64,000 nucleotides of DNA from JAKZVK01 sp965248255 (GTDB lineage Bacteria; Acidobacteriota; Terriglobia; Bryobacterales; UBA6623), in NCBI GenBank assembly GCA_965248255.1, contig CBDFIW010000002.1, positions 1,054,001 through 1,118,000 on the forward strand, written 5' to 3'. Below the pieces are notes generated by a model, which was not told the DNA's origin, searched no databases, and was given only the letters and a program-made list of their open reading frames with translations. The position numbers were made by a program, and so were the translations under genes. This document shows positions 17,394 to 26,581 of the stretch, piece by piece. Within the stretch, counting starts at the first letter, position 1, and each line of letters begins with the position of its first letter.

Positions 17394-19331
17394 TCAGCGG
17401 CCGAACAGGGTTGAGCCGAGCTTGGTCGAACCAAGCAGGGCGTCGTCGTTGGGAATGGCCACGCTCACCGAGGCATAACCCTCGCCCTCGCCGGCGACCG
17501 CCACCGTCTCCCGCGCCAGTGAGGCCGCGGCGGGGATCGCCGGCCCCGTCCCGGGGTCCGCGTCATCGATCACCAGCACGGCCTCCGCGCCGCCAAGAGC
17601 GTCCGACAGCCCAACTGTGAAACTCGGATTCCCCGCGAACGGCGGCTCGATCGCGATCACTTTCGGAGCAAAGCCCCCAGATCCCGCCTTGCCTTCTCCC
17701 ACGATGCGGGGCACGCGCGCCGACTCGGAGTAAAGCATCGGACGATCGAACAGCGGGCCCGACTCGCTCGCGACGCGAGGGTCGGTCAGATCGTTTCGTA
17801 GGAAGGCAACAAGGTCGGCCTTCTTCTGTACGCTGAGCCGAATGACCTGCATCAGACTATCTTGGTTGCGTCCGGGGAAATCGCCGCCTCGGTCGTAGAA
17901 GTCGACGACTTCTTCCAAGGTGGCGAAGCGTCCGTTATGCATGTAGGGGGCGCGCTGCCCGATATTCCGCAGGCTCGGCGTCCGGAATCTTGCGAGGTGG
18001 CGTAGTTCACCGGTGAACTCGAGGCGACCCTTGTCTTCGTGGTCGGGACGAACGCCGAGGTTACGGAAGAAGCTGTCTCCCGTGAGTCCCCGCTGGTGGC
18101 ACAGGTTGCAAGAGGTGCCGAGGAAAATATCTTGCCCTCGTTCCCGTTGAGGGGGGAGTTGCCGGATGTTTGCGGCGTCCAAGTCGAGCGGCGTGCGGTC
18201 GGAATAGAGTGTTCGCTCGTAGCCGGCGATCGCCATGGCGATACGCGGCGCGGTCACTTCTGGAGTGCCGAAAGCTTCCGCAAACAAATCGGGATACGAG
18301 CGGTCGCCAACCCAAGCGGCCAGCGCGGGGGGCAGCGACGGCGAGAGGCCCAGCGGCTTCGACGCGGCGATGCGAGCGATCACGTTCTCAATAGTGGCTC
18401 CGATATGTCCCATTTCGGCTTCGTCCGTAAGGGGAAGGAGGGCCTGACTCTCCAGCCCGGCGCCGCTCTCGATCACAACGACCCCTGTGACAGGGTCGGT
18501 GAATCGCGCGGTCGCGCGACCGTCCCAAAGCAGCGATTCGAAGTAGGCGGCGTTGACGACCGAAAGCGCCTTGCGGCGGGTTGCCTGTTCCCGTAGGCCG
18601 AAGTGCTCGTGGCTCTGATAGGAGCCGTCGGGGAGGTTCAGCGGCACGCCCGGCGATCCCACGATGTCATCGTCTGTACCGAACACGCCGTCCGGTCCCG
18701 GGTGCGTGGAGCGAGCAACCTCCTCACGGGACCGCGGGTCCGAGCTGCCGCTGCGCCCCTGGTGGCAGGTGCCGCAAGCGACCGTTCGCGTCGAGGAAAG
18801 CTGCTCATCCCAGAAGAGCGTCTTGCCCAGATAGACTCTCGCGCCCGTTACCGGATTCTCCGGCGGCACCGGCGGCGGTTCCAGCGGCCTCGGCAGGATG
18901 AATCCGGCGACCGGTATCTCTCCGACTGCGCGCAGGCCCTGATCGGAAACGCTGAGGCTGCTGCTGCGATTTCCGTCCTGGGCCTGCACCCAGTAGAAGT
19001 AGTTCTGTGCCGGCTCCGCCGTCGAATCGTAGAAGATGATCGACGCCGTCGTTCCCACGCTCATCGCCGATGCCGCATCGTCCGTCGTGGCGCGGAAGAC
19101 CTCGTAGGTGGTGGCGTTACGAATGTGATCCCAGCAGATGCCGACCTTCGTGGCGTAGACGCCGTCCGACGCTTCGACGCCCGTGGGCGCGGACAAGCCC
19201 TCGCCGTCCTGGCCGGCGAGCCCGGACCACACGAGCAGAAAAAAGATCGGCGTGATCCCCCGAGTCACGACTCTCCAGCTCGTGGGTCTACAGCGTTTGG
19301 GGCCGACGCGCCCGTGGCGATCAACCAACAT
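17394..19331 (-). CDS. Secreted cytochrome c peroxidase / MauG-like protein with fibronectin-type N-terminus
   Basis: 645 residues. A signal segment (ITPIFFLLVWSGLAGQDGEG) sits at about residues 26-45; an in-frame GTG at V22 is an alternative start. Residues 48-130 look like a fibronectin-III domain (APTGVEASDGVYATKVGICW and later YFYWVQAQDG). Two haem c sites follow: CGTCHQG near residue 187 and CNLCHQRG near residue 415. The second half contains the family features TPSLRNIGQRAPYMHNGRF and LEEVVDFYDRGGDF. Di-haem peroxidases of this kind reduce peroxide or modify substrates in the periplasm. The C-terminal 120 residues form another beta domain. Confidence 0.87.
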   Translation of the reverse strand: MLVDRHGRVGPKRCRPTSWRVVTRGITPIFFLLVWSGLAGQDGEGLSAPTGVEASDGVYATKVGICWDHIRNATTYEVFRATTDDAASAMSVGTTASIIFYDSTAEPAQNYFYWVQAQDGNRSSSLSVSDQGLRAVGEIPVAGFILPRPLEPPPVPPENPVTGARVYLGKTLFWDEQLSSTRTVACGTCHQGRSGSSDPRSREEVARSTHPGPDGVFGTDDDIVGSPGVPLNLPDGSYQSHEHFGLREQATRRKALSVVNAAYFESLLWDGRATARFTDPVTGVVVIESGAGLESQALLPLTDEAEMGHIGATIENVIARIAASKPLGLSPSLPPALAAWVGDRSYPDLFAEAFGTPEVTAPRIAMAIAGYERTLYSDRTPLDLDAANIRQLPPQRERGQDIFLGTSCNLCHQRGLTGDSFFRNLGVRPDHEDKGRLEFTGELRHLARFRTPSLRNIGQRAPYMHNGRFATLEEVVDFYDRGGDFPGRNQDSLMQVIRLSVQKKADLVAFLRNDLTDPRVASESGPLFDRPMLYSESARVPRIVGEGKAGSGGFAPKVIAIEPPFAGNPSFTVGLSDALGGAEAVLVIDDADPGTGPAIPAAASLARETVAVAGEGEGYASVSVAIPNDDALLGSTKLGSTLFGR

Positions 19332-19494
19332 CTAGGGCAACCCCCTCGATCTGTTCGCGGACGACGCCTTGCCGCGCGGCCCGTTGCCCCTTCTGCAGAC
19401 CATGGTCCACCCCATGTTCTCACAGGGCCGTTCTCACGGTGTGGGCCTTGGGCCGCAACGTTGCTGTTCTCCCGCGCTCCGTTCGCACGGCCCG
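19332..19494. other. Intergenic region
   Basis: 163 bp between two minus-strand genes. No gene or clear terminator is seen. It should hold the promoter of the cytochrome peroxidase-like gene, but I cannot identify it. Confidence 0.35.
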
Positions 19495-21120
19495 CTACCT
19501 TCCCAAATCCTTTCCCACTATCTGCGCCGCGTTGTAACCCGCCGCCCCCATCACACCACCGCCAGGATGTGCCCCCGACCCGCACAGATACAGGTTCCGG
19601 ATCGGCGTCCGGTATCGCGCCCAGCCCATCACCGGCCGGCTCCAGAACATCTGGTCGAGGCTCATCGCCCCGTGAAAGATGTTGCCGCCGGTGAGGCCGT
19701 AGGTTCGCTCGAGGTCCAGCGGCGTCAGGACCTGCCGGCCGAGGATGATCGAGCGGAGATTGGGAGCGTACTCGGCAATGCAGTCAATGACCTGGTCGGC
19801 GTAGGAGTCACGGATTTCATCCCAGCTCCCCTCGGCCAGGCGGTAGGGGGCGTATTGAAGGAAGATCCCCATAATGTGCTTGCCCGGCGGAGCCAGCGAG
19901 GGATCGTAGACGGTGGGCAAGGTCATCTCAATGATCGGACGTCGGGACGGGTGCCCGTACTTCGCATCGTCCCAGGCGCGCTCCATGTACTCGATCGTCG
20001 GGCAGATGTGCATCGTCGCTGCGTGATGCGGTCCCGGCCCCGGTGCGGCCGTGAAGTCAGGCAGCGCGTCTAGCGCCAAGTTGATCTTGAGCGAGGTGCC
20101 CCCGCAGCGATAGTTACGAATCGCCCTGACGAACTCGGGCTCCAAGTCGCGGCCATCGACCAAGCTGAGGAAAGTCCGCTTGGGGTCGGCATTCGAAACC
20201 ACTACCCGCGCCCGGATCTCCTCGCCGCCCTCGATCACGACCCCCGCAGCCGAGCCGGCCCGCACCAGCACCTGCTCCACCGCCGCCTGGGTACGAATCT
20301 CGACGCCACGCGACCGCGCCGAGTCTGCCATCGCTTTCGTGACGGCCCCCATGCCGCCGCGCGCGAAACCCCACAGGCCACGCACGCCGCCGACACCGCC
20401 CATGTAGTGATGCAACAGCACGTAGGCCGTGCCGGGCGACATCGGCCCGCCGTTGGCCCCGATGACTCCGTCGGTCGCCAGCGTCGCCCGAATCGCGTCC
20501 GACTCGAACCATTCGGCCAGGAACTCATGGGCGCTCTGAGTCATGATCTTGGCCAACCCATTGAGCGTGGCCAACTCCAGCCTCTTGAACCGGCTCGCTA
20601 GCCGCAGCCACGCCACGAAATCACCGACGGATCGCGGCGGCACGCGCGGCGGCGTCACGAAGAGCAACGGCTCGATCACCCGCGCCAGCCGGTCCACATG
20701 CTCGCCGTAGCGCGGATAGGCCTCGGCGTCGGCCTGCGAAAAGCGGGCGATTTCGGCAACAGTGCGGCGCTCGTCTTGCCACATCGTCAGGGTACGTCCG
20801 TCTGGATAGAGCGAGAAGAAGGCTGGGTCCTTTGGGTCGACCCGGTACCCGAAGCGCTCCAACTTCAGCTCGTCGATCACCCGCTGCTGCATCAGGCTGA
20901 CCAGATAGGCCGCCGCCGAGACCTGGAATCCTGGAAATATCTCTTCGCTGACGCAGGCTCCGCCGACCAGCTCCCGACGCTCGAGCACCACCACTCTCAG
21001 CCCGCGGCCGGCGAGAATCGCAGCGGCCACCAGGCCGTTGTGACCTCCGCCGATGACCACGATGTCGTAGGAAGTTGCCACGGACCGACCATTATCCACC
21101 GCAAGCAAGCTAACAAGCAT
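19495..21120 (-). CDS. Phytoene-desaturase-like FAD oxidoreductase
   Basis: 541 residues. The FAD-binding dinucleotide motif is at residues 20-50 (YDIVVIGGGHNGLVAAAILA followed by GLRVVVLERRELVGGACVSE), and the C-terminal FAD motif is NLYLCGSGAHPGGGVMGAAG. Overall pattern fits the CrtI/PYROXD2 group of NAD(P)/FAD-dependent desaturases. No phytoene synthase or other carotenoid gene is nearby, so the true substrate may not be a carotenoid. The first 15 residues are poorly conserved and a downstream GTG or ATG-less start cannot be excluded. Confidence 0.87.
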   Translation of the reverse strand: MLVSLLAVDNGRSVATSYDIVVIGGGHNGLVAAAILAGRGLRVVVLERRELVGGACVSEEIFPGFQVSAAAYLVSLMQQRVIDELKLERFGYRVDPKDPAFFSLYPDGRTLTMWQDERRTVAEIARFSQADAEAYPRYGEHVDRLARVIEPLLFVTPPRVPPRSVGDFVAWLRLASRFKRLELATLNGLAKIMTQSAHEFLAEWFESDAIRATLATDGVIGANGGPMSPGTAYVLLHHYMGGVGGVRGLWGFARGGMGAVTKAMADSARSRGVEIRTQAAVEQVLVRAGSAAGVVIEGGEEIRARVVVSNADPKRTFLSLVDGRDLEPEFVRAIRNYRCGGTSLKINLALDALPDFTAAPGPGPHHAATMHICPTIEYMERAWDDAKYGHPSRRPIIEMTLPTVYDPSLAPPGKHIMGIFLQYAPYRLAEGSWDEIRDSYADQVIDCIAEYAPNLRSIILGRQVLTPLDLERTYGLTGGNIFHGAMSLDQMFWSRPVMGWARYRTPIRNLYLCGSGAHPGGGVMGAAGYNAAQIVGKDLGR

Positions 21121-21346
21121 CCGGGTACTCGCCCCTCGTGCGTCGGCATGCCTGCGGGCTTAATACGTAGGATGCTCCTGACACCAATGGCTCGTGGCTT
21201 TGCACCCTTGAGTGCCCGGCGGTTCCGCGAGGTGGAAGGTTCACACGTCGCCCAGGACGTCAATCCTGGTTGTAGGCCCGATGGGACTCTCCTAACTCTA
21301 CTTCGCGGACTCGCATCGTGTCTTGCCCCCATGGCTAGCGACGGAG
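21121..21346. other. Intergenic region left of the IS1202-like element
   Basis: 226 bp with no gene that I recognise. It carries short repeat-like words such as TTCGCGGACTCG that also occur in the 42643-42912 element. It ends in the left copy of an 18-bp target duplication (21347-21364). Confidence 0.4.
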
Positions 21347-21364
21347 CTAGGACTCCCCTCCGTC

Positions 21365-22953
21365 TGTTGAAGCCCAATGATAATGTCCCCTTGAGCGCCC
21401 AATAGAAATGTCCCCTAATCTGGACCTCTGCGAGGAGGTGAAAGATTGGGAAGGACATGGATGAGTGCCAAGGAGTTGAGGCGCGGCGAAGTGCTGAGCC
21501 GAGTGAAACGAGGGGAACTGAAGTTGACCGAAGCCACCGCACTGCTGGAGGTCAGCTACCGCCAAGCGAAGCGGCTCAACAAGCGTTACCGAGCAGGCGG
21601 GGTCAAGGCTTTGGTGCACGGTAACGTCGGCCGCGCTTCGAACCGAGCCGATGACAAGCGCCGCGAGCAGGTTCTCGAGTTGGTGCACGCAAACTATGCG
21701 GGCGAGGGGCACGAGCGCTGCGGGCCGACGCTGGCGTCGGAACATCTGGCAGCCGATCAGGGCCTGGAAGTGCCGCGCGAAACGCTGCGGCGCTGGATGC
21801 TCGCGGCGGGCCTGTGGAGCCGGAGTCGCAAGCGCCCACCGCATCGCAGCCGGCGGCAACGCAAAGCGCACTTCGGCGAGCTGATTCAACTCGACGGTTC
21901 GCACCACCACTGGCTGGAAGGACGCGGCCCGAAAGCCTGTCTGATGAACTTTGTCGATGACGCGACCGGTCTTGCACTGTGCCGCTTCTCGGGCCAGGAA
22001 ACGACCTGGGCCGCGGCCGATCTGCCCCAAGCCTGGGTGCGCCAACACGGCGTTCCCAAGGCGTTGTACTGCGACTGGAAAAACGTCTACCAGCGCCAGC
22101 CGACGTCGCGGGAAGCACTGGAAGGCATCAAGCCCGAGACGCAGTTCGGGCGCATGTGCGCGAAGCTTGGCATTGGCATCATTGCCGCATCGTCGCCGCA
22201 AGCCAAGGGACGTGTCGAACGCCATCACGGCACGCACCAGGACCGCCTGATCAAGAAGATGCGGCTGCGGGGCATCGTTGATTACGAGGCGGCGAACCGT
22301 TACCTCGGCGAGGAGTACTTAGCCGAGCACAACGAGCGCTTCTGCTGCGAGCCGGCGGCGGGAGCGGACTTTCACCAGGCGCTACCCCGCGGCACCGAGC
22401 TGCGAGGGGTGTTCTGCTTCGAATACGAACGGGTGGTGAGCAACGACCAGGTGGTGCGTTTCGAGAATCGTTGTTTGCAGTTGAAGCCGAAACGCAATCA
22501 GGGCGTGGGGGCGGGTGCACGGGTGACGGTCCAACAGGGGCGCGATGAGAGCTTGCAGGTGAGGTTTGAGGGGCACGAGATCGAGCACGAAGTGATCGCC
22601 ACGCCGACGCCACGGCTGCGGACGAAGCCGGCACCGCAGGGGAACGTGGTGGCCAGACGCAAGCCGGCGGCGAACCACCCCTGGCGGCGAGCTGTGCTGC
22701 GGAAAACACGAGCTGCGAATTCATAAGAGGGCTGTGGAAATGCCGGGTCGGATGGAAAGCGTGGAAAACCTTGTGGCGGCAGCCGTGCCGGGCTCGCGGA
22801 TCCGTGGATGGTTTTCCACCCTTCCCACCGCCCCTTGGAAATCGCTGCGCGATTCCCACAGTTCCACAGCCCCGACGATGACGATTCTCTCCTATCACCA
22901 AGGGGACACTTCTACTGGGCTACCGAAGGGGACATTTCTATTGGGCCTTGACA
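21365..22953 (+). mobile_element. IS1202-like (ISNCY-type) insertion sequence with 18-bp target duplication
   Basis: The ends begin with TG and end with CA: TGTTGAAGCCCAATGATAAT at the left and, read inward from the right, TGTCAAGGCCCAATAGAAAT. Both continue as GTCCCCT. The flanks carry an identical 18-bp sequence, CTAGGACTCCCCTCCGTC, at 21347-21364 and 22954-22971. Inside each end there is a second copy of the GCCCAAT...AATGTCCCC motif (near 21396-21414 and 22900-22920), so the ends are reiterated. Long target duplications are characteristic of the IS1202 group. Confidence 0.9.
21446..22726 (+). CDS. IS1202-like DDE transposase
   Basis: 426 residues starting at a TTG that follows an excellent ribosome site (AGGAGGTG, 7 bp before); an ATG five codons later is possible. 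The N-terminal helix-turn-helix is at about residues 20-60 (LTEATALLEVSYRQAKRLNKR). The rve-type catalytic core has D at IQLDGSHHHW, D at CDWKNVYQR and E at KGRVERHHGT, in normal spacing. The C-terminal third is the basic domain usual in this group. No internal stop; the element looks intact. Confidence 0.88.
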   Translation: MGRTWMSAKELRRGEVLSRVKRGELKLTEATALLEVSYRQAKRLNKRYRAGGVKALVHGNVGRASNRADDKRREQVLELVHANYAGEGHERCGPTLASEHLAADQGLEVPRETLRRWMLAAGLWSRSRKRPPHRSRRQRKAHFGELIQLDGSHHHWLEGRGPKACLMNFVDDATGLALCRFSGQETTWAAADLPQAWVRQHGVPKALYCDWKNVYQRQPTSREALEGIKPETQFGRMCAKLGIGIIAASSPQAKGRVERHHGTHQDRLIKKMRLRGIVDYEAANRYLGEEYLAEHNERFCCEPAAGADFHQALPRGTELRGVFCFEYERVVSNDQVVRFENRCLQLKPKRNQGVGAGARVTVQQGRDESLQVRFEGHEIEHEVIATPTPRLRTKPAPQGNVVARRKPAANHPWRRAVLRKTRAANS

Positions 22954-23054
22954 CTAGGACTCCCCTCCGTCTTGACTTTTCCGGCGACGGTATGCGATCG
23001 TTTGCTATTCCTTTCGTAGGAGGCGGTTTATACCCGCACTGATGCGCCCGCCTT

Positions 23055-23846
23055 ATGGCCCAAGGTAGAGAGCTGCACCTGAAGCTGGAAAGCAAGCTGT
23101 CGAGTGTGGAGGCATCAGAGCTGATTGTTCAGCGCATGCTTGAGCAGAGTGGATGCAGAGCCGGCTTGGTCGAGCGCATCGGCATGGCGGTACGGGAATG
23201 CATGGCCAATGCGGTGACCCACGGAAACGGATATAGTAGTGAGAAATCGGTCTACTTGTCGGTCGCTACCGACCCAAGCCGATTATCCGTCACCATCAAG
23301 GACGAAGGCAACGGATTCAACCCCGACGAGGTGCCCGATCCCCTAGCCGGGGATAACCTGCTGAAGAGTTCCGGGCGCGGTTTGCTCCTAATGCGGTCGT
23401 TCGCCGACGAAGTGAGCATCCGCCACGCGGATCCGCACGGCACCGAAGTGGTGATGGTCAAGAATTTCAGCCAAGAGCCGAGCTATAAGGAGGAGGAAGT
23501 GAGTCTATCAACCAACATTCGTGAAGTGGACGGCGTCACGATCGTCGATCTAAGCGGACGGATTACCCTCGGAGAAGCCTCCGAGAAGCTGCGCGACACG
23601 GTTCGGGAGATTGTCGCCAGGGGGGAGAAGAAGATTCTGCTGAATCTGGGCGACGTGGGCTACATCGACAGCTCGGGCTTGGGTCAGTTGGTATCAAGCT
23701 ACACGACGGCCAAGACGCAAGGGGCGACTGTAAAGCTGGTCAACGTGCAGGAGAAGGTCAACGATCTGCTGCAGATCACCAAGCTCTATACCGTGTTTGA
23801 GATCTTTTCAAACGAAACCGACGCCGTTCTCAGCTTCTCGGAGTAG
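23055..23846 (+). CDS. Fused RsbW-like anti-sigma kinase and STAS anti-sigma antagonist
   Basis: 263 residues in two domains. Residues 8-135 are a GHKL serine kinase of the RsbW/SpoIIAB type: N-box E48 and N52 in RECMANAVTHGN, the DEGNG loop at 83-87 and GRGLLLM at 107-113. Residues 149-263 are a STAS domain with the phosphorylation-site motif YIDSSGLGQ (S206 or S207). These activities normally reside in separate proteins that bind each other. Codon 149 is a GTG preceded by AGGAGG five bases upstream, so a separate STAS protein of 115 residues starting MSLSTNI could also be made from the same message. A stem-loop terminator follows. Confidence 0.9.
   Translation: MAQGRELHLKLESKLSSVEASELIVQRMLEQSGCRAGLVERIGMAVRECMANAVTHGNGYSSEKSVYLSVATDPSRLSVTIKDEGNGFNPDEVPDPLAGDNLLKSSGRGLLLMRSFADEVSIRHADPHGTEVVMVKNFSQEPSYKEEEVSLSTNIREVDGVTIVDLSGRITLGEASEKLRDTVREIVARGEKKILLNLGDVGYIDSSGLGQLVSSYTTAKTQGATVKLVNVQEKVNDLLQITKLYTVFEIFSNETDAVLSFSE
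23488..23501 (+). promoter_or_regulatory. Internal ribosome binding site and GTG start for the STAS half
   Basis: AGGAGG at 23488-23493 lies five bases before a GTG at 23499-23501 that is in frame with the gene. It sits at the domain boundary, after the linker SYKEEE. Confidence 0.65.
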
Positions 23847-23875
23847 CGAGACCGGCCTCCTATTCCGCGACGAAG

Positions 23876-23906
23876 CCCCAGGTGCAAGCCTGGGGTTGTT
23901 GTGTTT
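23876..23906 (+). terminator. Rho-independent terminator after the fused regulator gene
   Basis: CCCCAGG at 23876-23882 and CCTGGGG at 23889-23895 form a 7-bp stem with a 6-nt loop, followed by TTGTTGTGTTT. It lies 30 bp after the stop codon. Confidence 0.75.
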
Positions 23907-23965
23907 CCTGCATACCGAACATTGCTTGATGGAGTGAAGTGCCATCGCTGGGCGCGGCGAATCGC

Positions 23966-25084
23966 CTAGTCATAACGGACCCGGTACTTCTGGACGATCT
24001 GCTCGTCCAATTCAATACCCAGGCCCGGGCCTTGCGGAACCGGCACCCGTCCGTTTTCAAGCGGAGGGAGGTCCTTCACAAGCTTTCTCATCAGCGGCGA
24101 CGGCCGCAAGCAATACTCGACCAGGTCGCCGTTGGGAGTCGACGCCATCCAGTGCAGCGACACGGTGAGGTTGATGCCCGTGCTGAAGCAATGCGGCACG
24201 CAGCGCCGCCCAGCGTCCTCGGCCATGGCGGAGACCTTCCTGCACACCGTGAGTCCGCCGCAGAAGGCGACGTCGGGCTGGACCACCTGCAAACCTCGCT
24301 GAAGCAGGTCTTCGAAGTCCCAGTGCGTGACGTCGCCTTCGCCCGCGGCAATGGGTACGGGCGACCGCCGACATAGTTCCTGGTACCCTGTGCGGTCGTC
24401 TTGCTTCAGGGGCTCCTCAAGCCACCCAAGATGGAAGGGCTCGAACAGCCGGGCTCGCTCCAGGGCGGTCTCCCAGTCCCAAGCGTGCCCGGCGTCCGCC
24501 ATCAAGTCGTGGTCGTCACCGAGCACGTCGCGGGCGGCTTCGATGTGAGCGACGTCGACGGCGGCGTCTTTACCGAACGGCTCCCAGCCGAACTTAACCG
24601 CCGTCAACCCCAAGCCGACCGCGTCCCGCGCCAGCTTGGCGGTCCCTTCCGGCGTGTCGCCGAACAGATAGCTGGCGTACGCGCGGACGCTGTCGCGATA
24701 CCCGCCGCCGAGCAGCTCGTAGAGTGGCTTGCCTTCGACCTTGCCACGGATATCCCAAAGCGCAATATCCGCTCCACTGATAGCATGGATCGCCACCCCG
24801 CGCCGCCCGTAGCGGTTCGTGTGATGATACATCCGCTCCCAGAGCCCCTCCACATCGAGAGGGTCTTGCCCGATCAGAATGTGCCGCAAGCCATGCCGCC
24901 GCTGGGCCGAGCGCGGCGCTTCGAACACCGCCTTGGCGACGTAGGACTGGCTCGTGACTTCGCCGATCCCGGTCACTCCCTCGTCGGTGTGGATGAGAAC
25001 GAGTAGGACGTCCTGGGTGCCGTCGGCGAGCTCGGCGACATCGGGCAAGCGTAGGTGGATGGCTTCAACGTCGGTGATTTTCAT
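23966..25084 (-). CDS. Mandelate racemase / muconate lactonizing enzyme family protein
   Basis: 372-residue enolase-superfamily enzyme. The capping domain begins MKITDVEAIHLRLPD. In the barrel, the lysine strand reads TAVKFGWEPFG, the metal ligands are in DLMADAGHAWD, LGWLEEPLKQDD and IAAGEGDVTHW, and the general-base histidine is probably in VPHCFSTGINL. The family abstracts a proton next to a carboxylate in acid sugars or related molecules. Specificity cannot be set from the motifs alone. It stands alone on its strand, 292 bp from the next feature, and converges on the preceding regulator gene. Confidence 0.88.
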   Translation of the reverse strand: MKITDVEAIHLRLPDVAELADGTQDVLLVLIHTDEGVTGIGEVTSQSYVAKAVFEAPRSAQRRHGLRHILIGQDPLDVEGLWERMYHHTNRYGRRGVAIHAISGADIALWDIRGKVEGKPLYELLGGGYRDSVRAYASYLFGDTPEGTAKLARDAVGLGLTAVKFGWEPFGKDAAVDVAHIEAARDVLGDDHDLMADAGHAWDWETALERARLFEPFHLGWLEEPLKQDDRTGYQELCRRSPVPIAAGEGDVTHWDFEDLLQRGLQVVQPDVAFCGGLTVCRKVSAMAEDAGRRCVPHCFSTGINLTVSLHWMASTPNGDLVEYCLRPSPLMRKLVKDLPPLENGRVPVPQGPGLGIELDEQIVQKYRVRYD

Positions 25085-25376
25085 AAGTCAGGTTCACGCG
25101 TGTCCCCAGTGTACCCTCGGAGGCATCTTGGGACTAGCCGCATGGGGTCAGCGTGTTTGTGGGGACAGGTTCGGAGCAGGCGCAGGCGGCCCGACGGTGT
25201 TCCTTGGTGAGGCACAGCGGTCCGACATCGGAACCGGGCAGACGGGTGGCGGATAGCGATCTGTCTCTCGAAGAATCACGAGCACGTCAAGGCTGGAGCC
25301 TTGCGCCACATCTCAACTGGTCACTGCTTCAGACACTTGACCTATTTGTTCAGATGTTGATTGGATCAGACGGCTG
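25085..25376. other. Intergenic region with a hairpin repeat
   Basis: 292 bp between the enolase-superfamily gene and the IS1380 remnant. Apart from the 22-bp repeat at 25288-25309 I see no gene or signal. Confidence 0.4.
25288..25309. repeat. Short dispersed palindromic repeat
   Basis: CAAGGCTGGAGCCTTG is palindromic apart from its centre and is followed by CGCCAC. The same unit occurs in variant form at 12391-12412, 42505-42522 (inverted) and 42583-42604. Confidence 0.6.
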
Positions 25377-26078
25377 TTAGGCCGCATCGCCGCGGAAGGT
25401 GACCTGTTTGCCCGCAGCCTGTTGGCGCTCGATCTCCGGCAGCAGCAACTCGTCCCAGTCGTCAGCGCTGTGCACATTGCCGGGACGCAGCTTGGCGGCC
25501 AGACAATCGCCGTGCTGGTTGAACAGCAACAGTGGGTGGTAGCAGATGGACTCGAAATGGCCGTTATAGGCGCTGCCTTCTTGTTGGCCATGGACGGGGC
25601 TCTCGGTGGAGTCCATGTCGAGAACGACGCGCTCGCAGTCGTCCGTCGTCTCGGCTTGCGCGACCAACTCGCGGTTCACCGCCATCAATCCCAGCAGATT
25701 CTCCTCACTCGCGAGCAGCCCTGTCTCGAAGCTCTGTAGCCGCGAGGTGAGCGCCCCGCCGCGATCCCAGTTCTTCTGCGAGCCGATCAAGCGAAAGGTC
25801 GGATCGGCGGATACTCGAACGGCGTCATTGAGGTCCTCGTAGCCGGCGAGTCGGCTGTAAACCGACTGCCGCAGCAGATCGGCCAGCGGGAACTTCTTGT
25901 TCAAGCCTTGTCGCGAGTCGCTGAGATGCTCCTCGATCAGCTTCCCGAGCCCGAGCCGTTCGTCCAACTCCCGAACCAGGATCAGCCCGCCGTCGGAAGT
26001 GACACGCGATCCTTGGAAATCGACTTTCAACAAACCGTTGAAGCTTAGCTGGAACGGCTTGTTTTGTTTTTCACCCAT
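25377..26078 (-). pseudogene. Truncated IS1380-family transposase
   Basis: The 233 residues match the N-terminal half of an IS1380 transposase: FNGLLKVDFQGSRVTSDGGL, a long helical part, then the first catalytic region LDMDSTESPVHGQQEG and the block CYHPLLLFNQHGDCLAAKLR. The frame ends at FRGDAA and a stop, exactly where intact members read on into a further 200 or so residues. The 3' half and the right end of the element are missing, so this is a deletion remnant. An intact-looking 5' region including the ribosome site remains. Confidence 0.87.
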
Positions 26079-26185
26079 TGGGTGTTGGCCTCCATGGCGT
26101 CCTCATCGGGCTCTAGCCCCTATGAATAAAGACGCTCAAGGCCGCCGGAAGGTCGAGAGGTTTGAATCAAATTGGAAATGCGGGG

Positions 26186-26542
26186 TTAATAGATGGTCGC
26201 CGGCAACATCGATTTGACGCGGCCGATCATGTCACCGACCGCGCCCACGAGCTTGACCACGTTCTGGGCGGTCTCGATGTTGTTCTGGATGTCGGTGATA
26301 TAGCCCTGGACCGTCTCGTTGTGGGCCTTCACGTCTGCCGCCAGGGCATCGGCCTTCGAGGCCCAGGTCTCGGCGGCGAGGCCGCGGATCCGGTCGATCT
26401 CCGCACGCAGCTTCTCGCGCTGCTCTTGGATCTTCTCCGCCTCGTCGGCCTTTCCGTCCGCTATGAGCTTCAGCCTGGTGCTCGTCAGAGCACTGTAGGT
26501 GGCGGTCATCTCATCGAGCAAATCAAGCTTGTTCTCACCCAT
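26186..26542 (-). CDS. Small coiled-coil protein of unknown function
   Basis: 118 residues, highly charged and almost entirely helical. Long heptad-like stretches (LKLIADGKADEAEKIQEQRE and KLRAEIDRIRGLAAETWASK) suggest a coiled coil. There is no signal peptide or membrane segment; a short hydrophobic patch lies near the C-terminus (VVKLVGAVGDMIG). A strong ribosome site (AAGGAGG, seven bases before the ATG) supports the start. It is 39 bp downstream of the frameshifted lipoprotein gene on the same strand, so the two are probably co-transcribed and may act together. I do not recognise the family. Confidence 0.65.
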   Translation of the reverse strand: MGENKLDLLDEMTATYSALTSTRLKLIADGKADEAEKIQEQREKLRAEIDRIRGLAAETWASKADALAADVKAHNETVQGYITDIQNNIETAQNVVKLVGAVGDMIGRVKSMLPATIY

Positions 26543-26581
26543 GGCAGATCCTCCTTGCAGCCGGTGTGGCTTCTGATCAGA

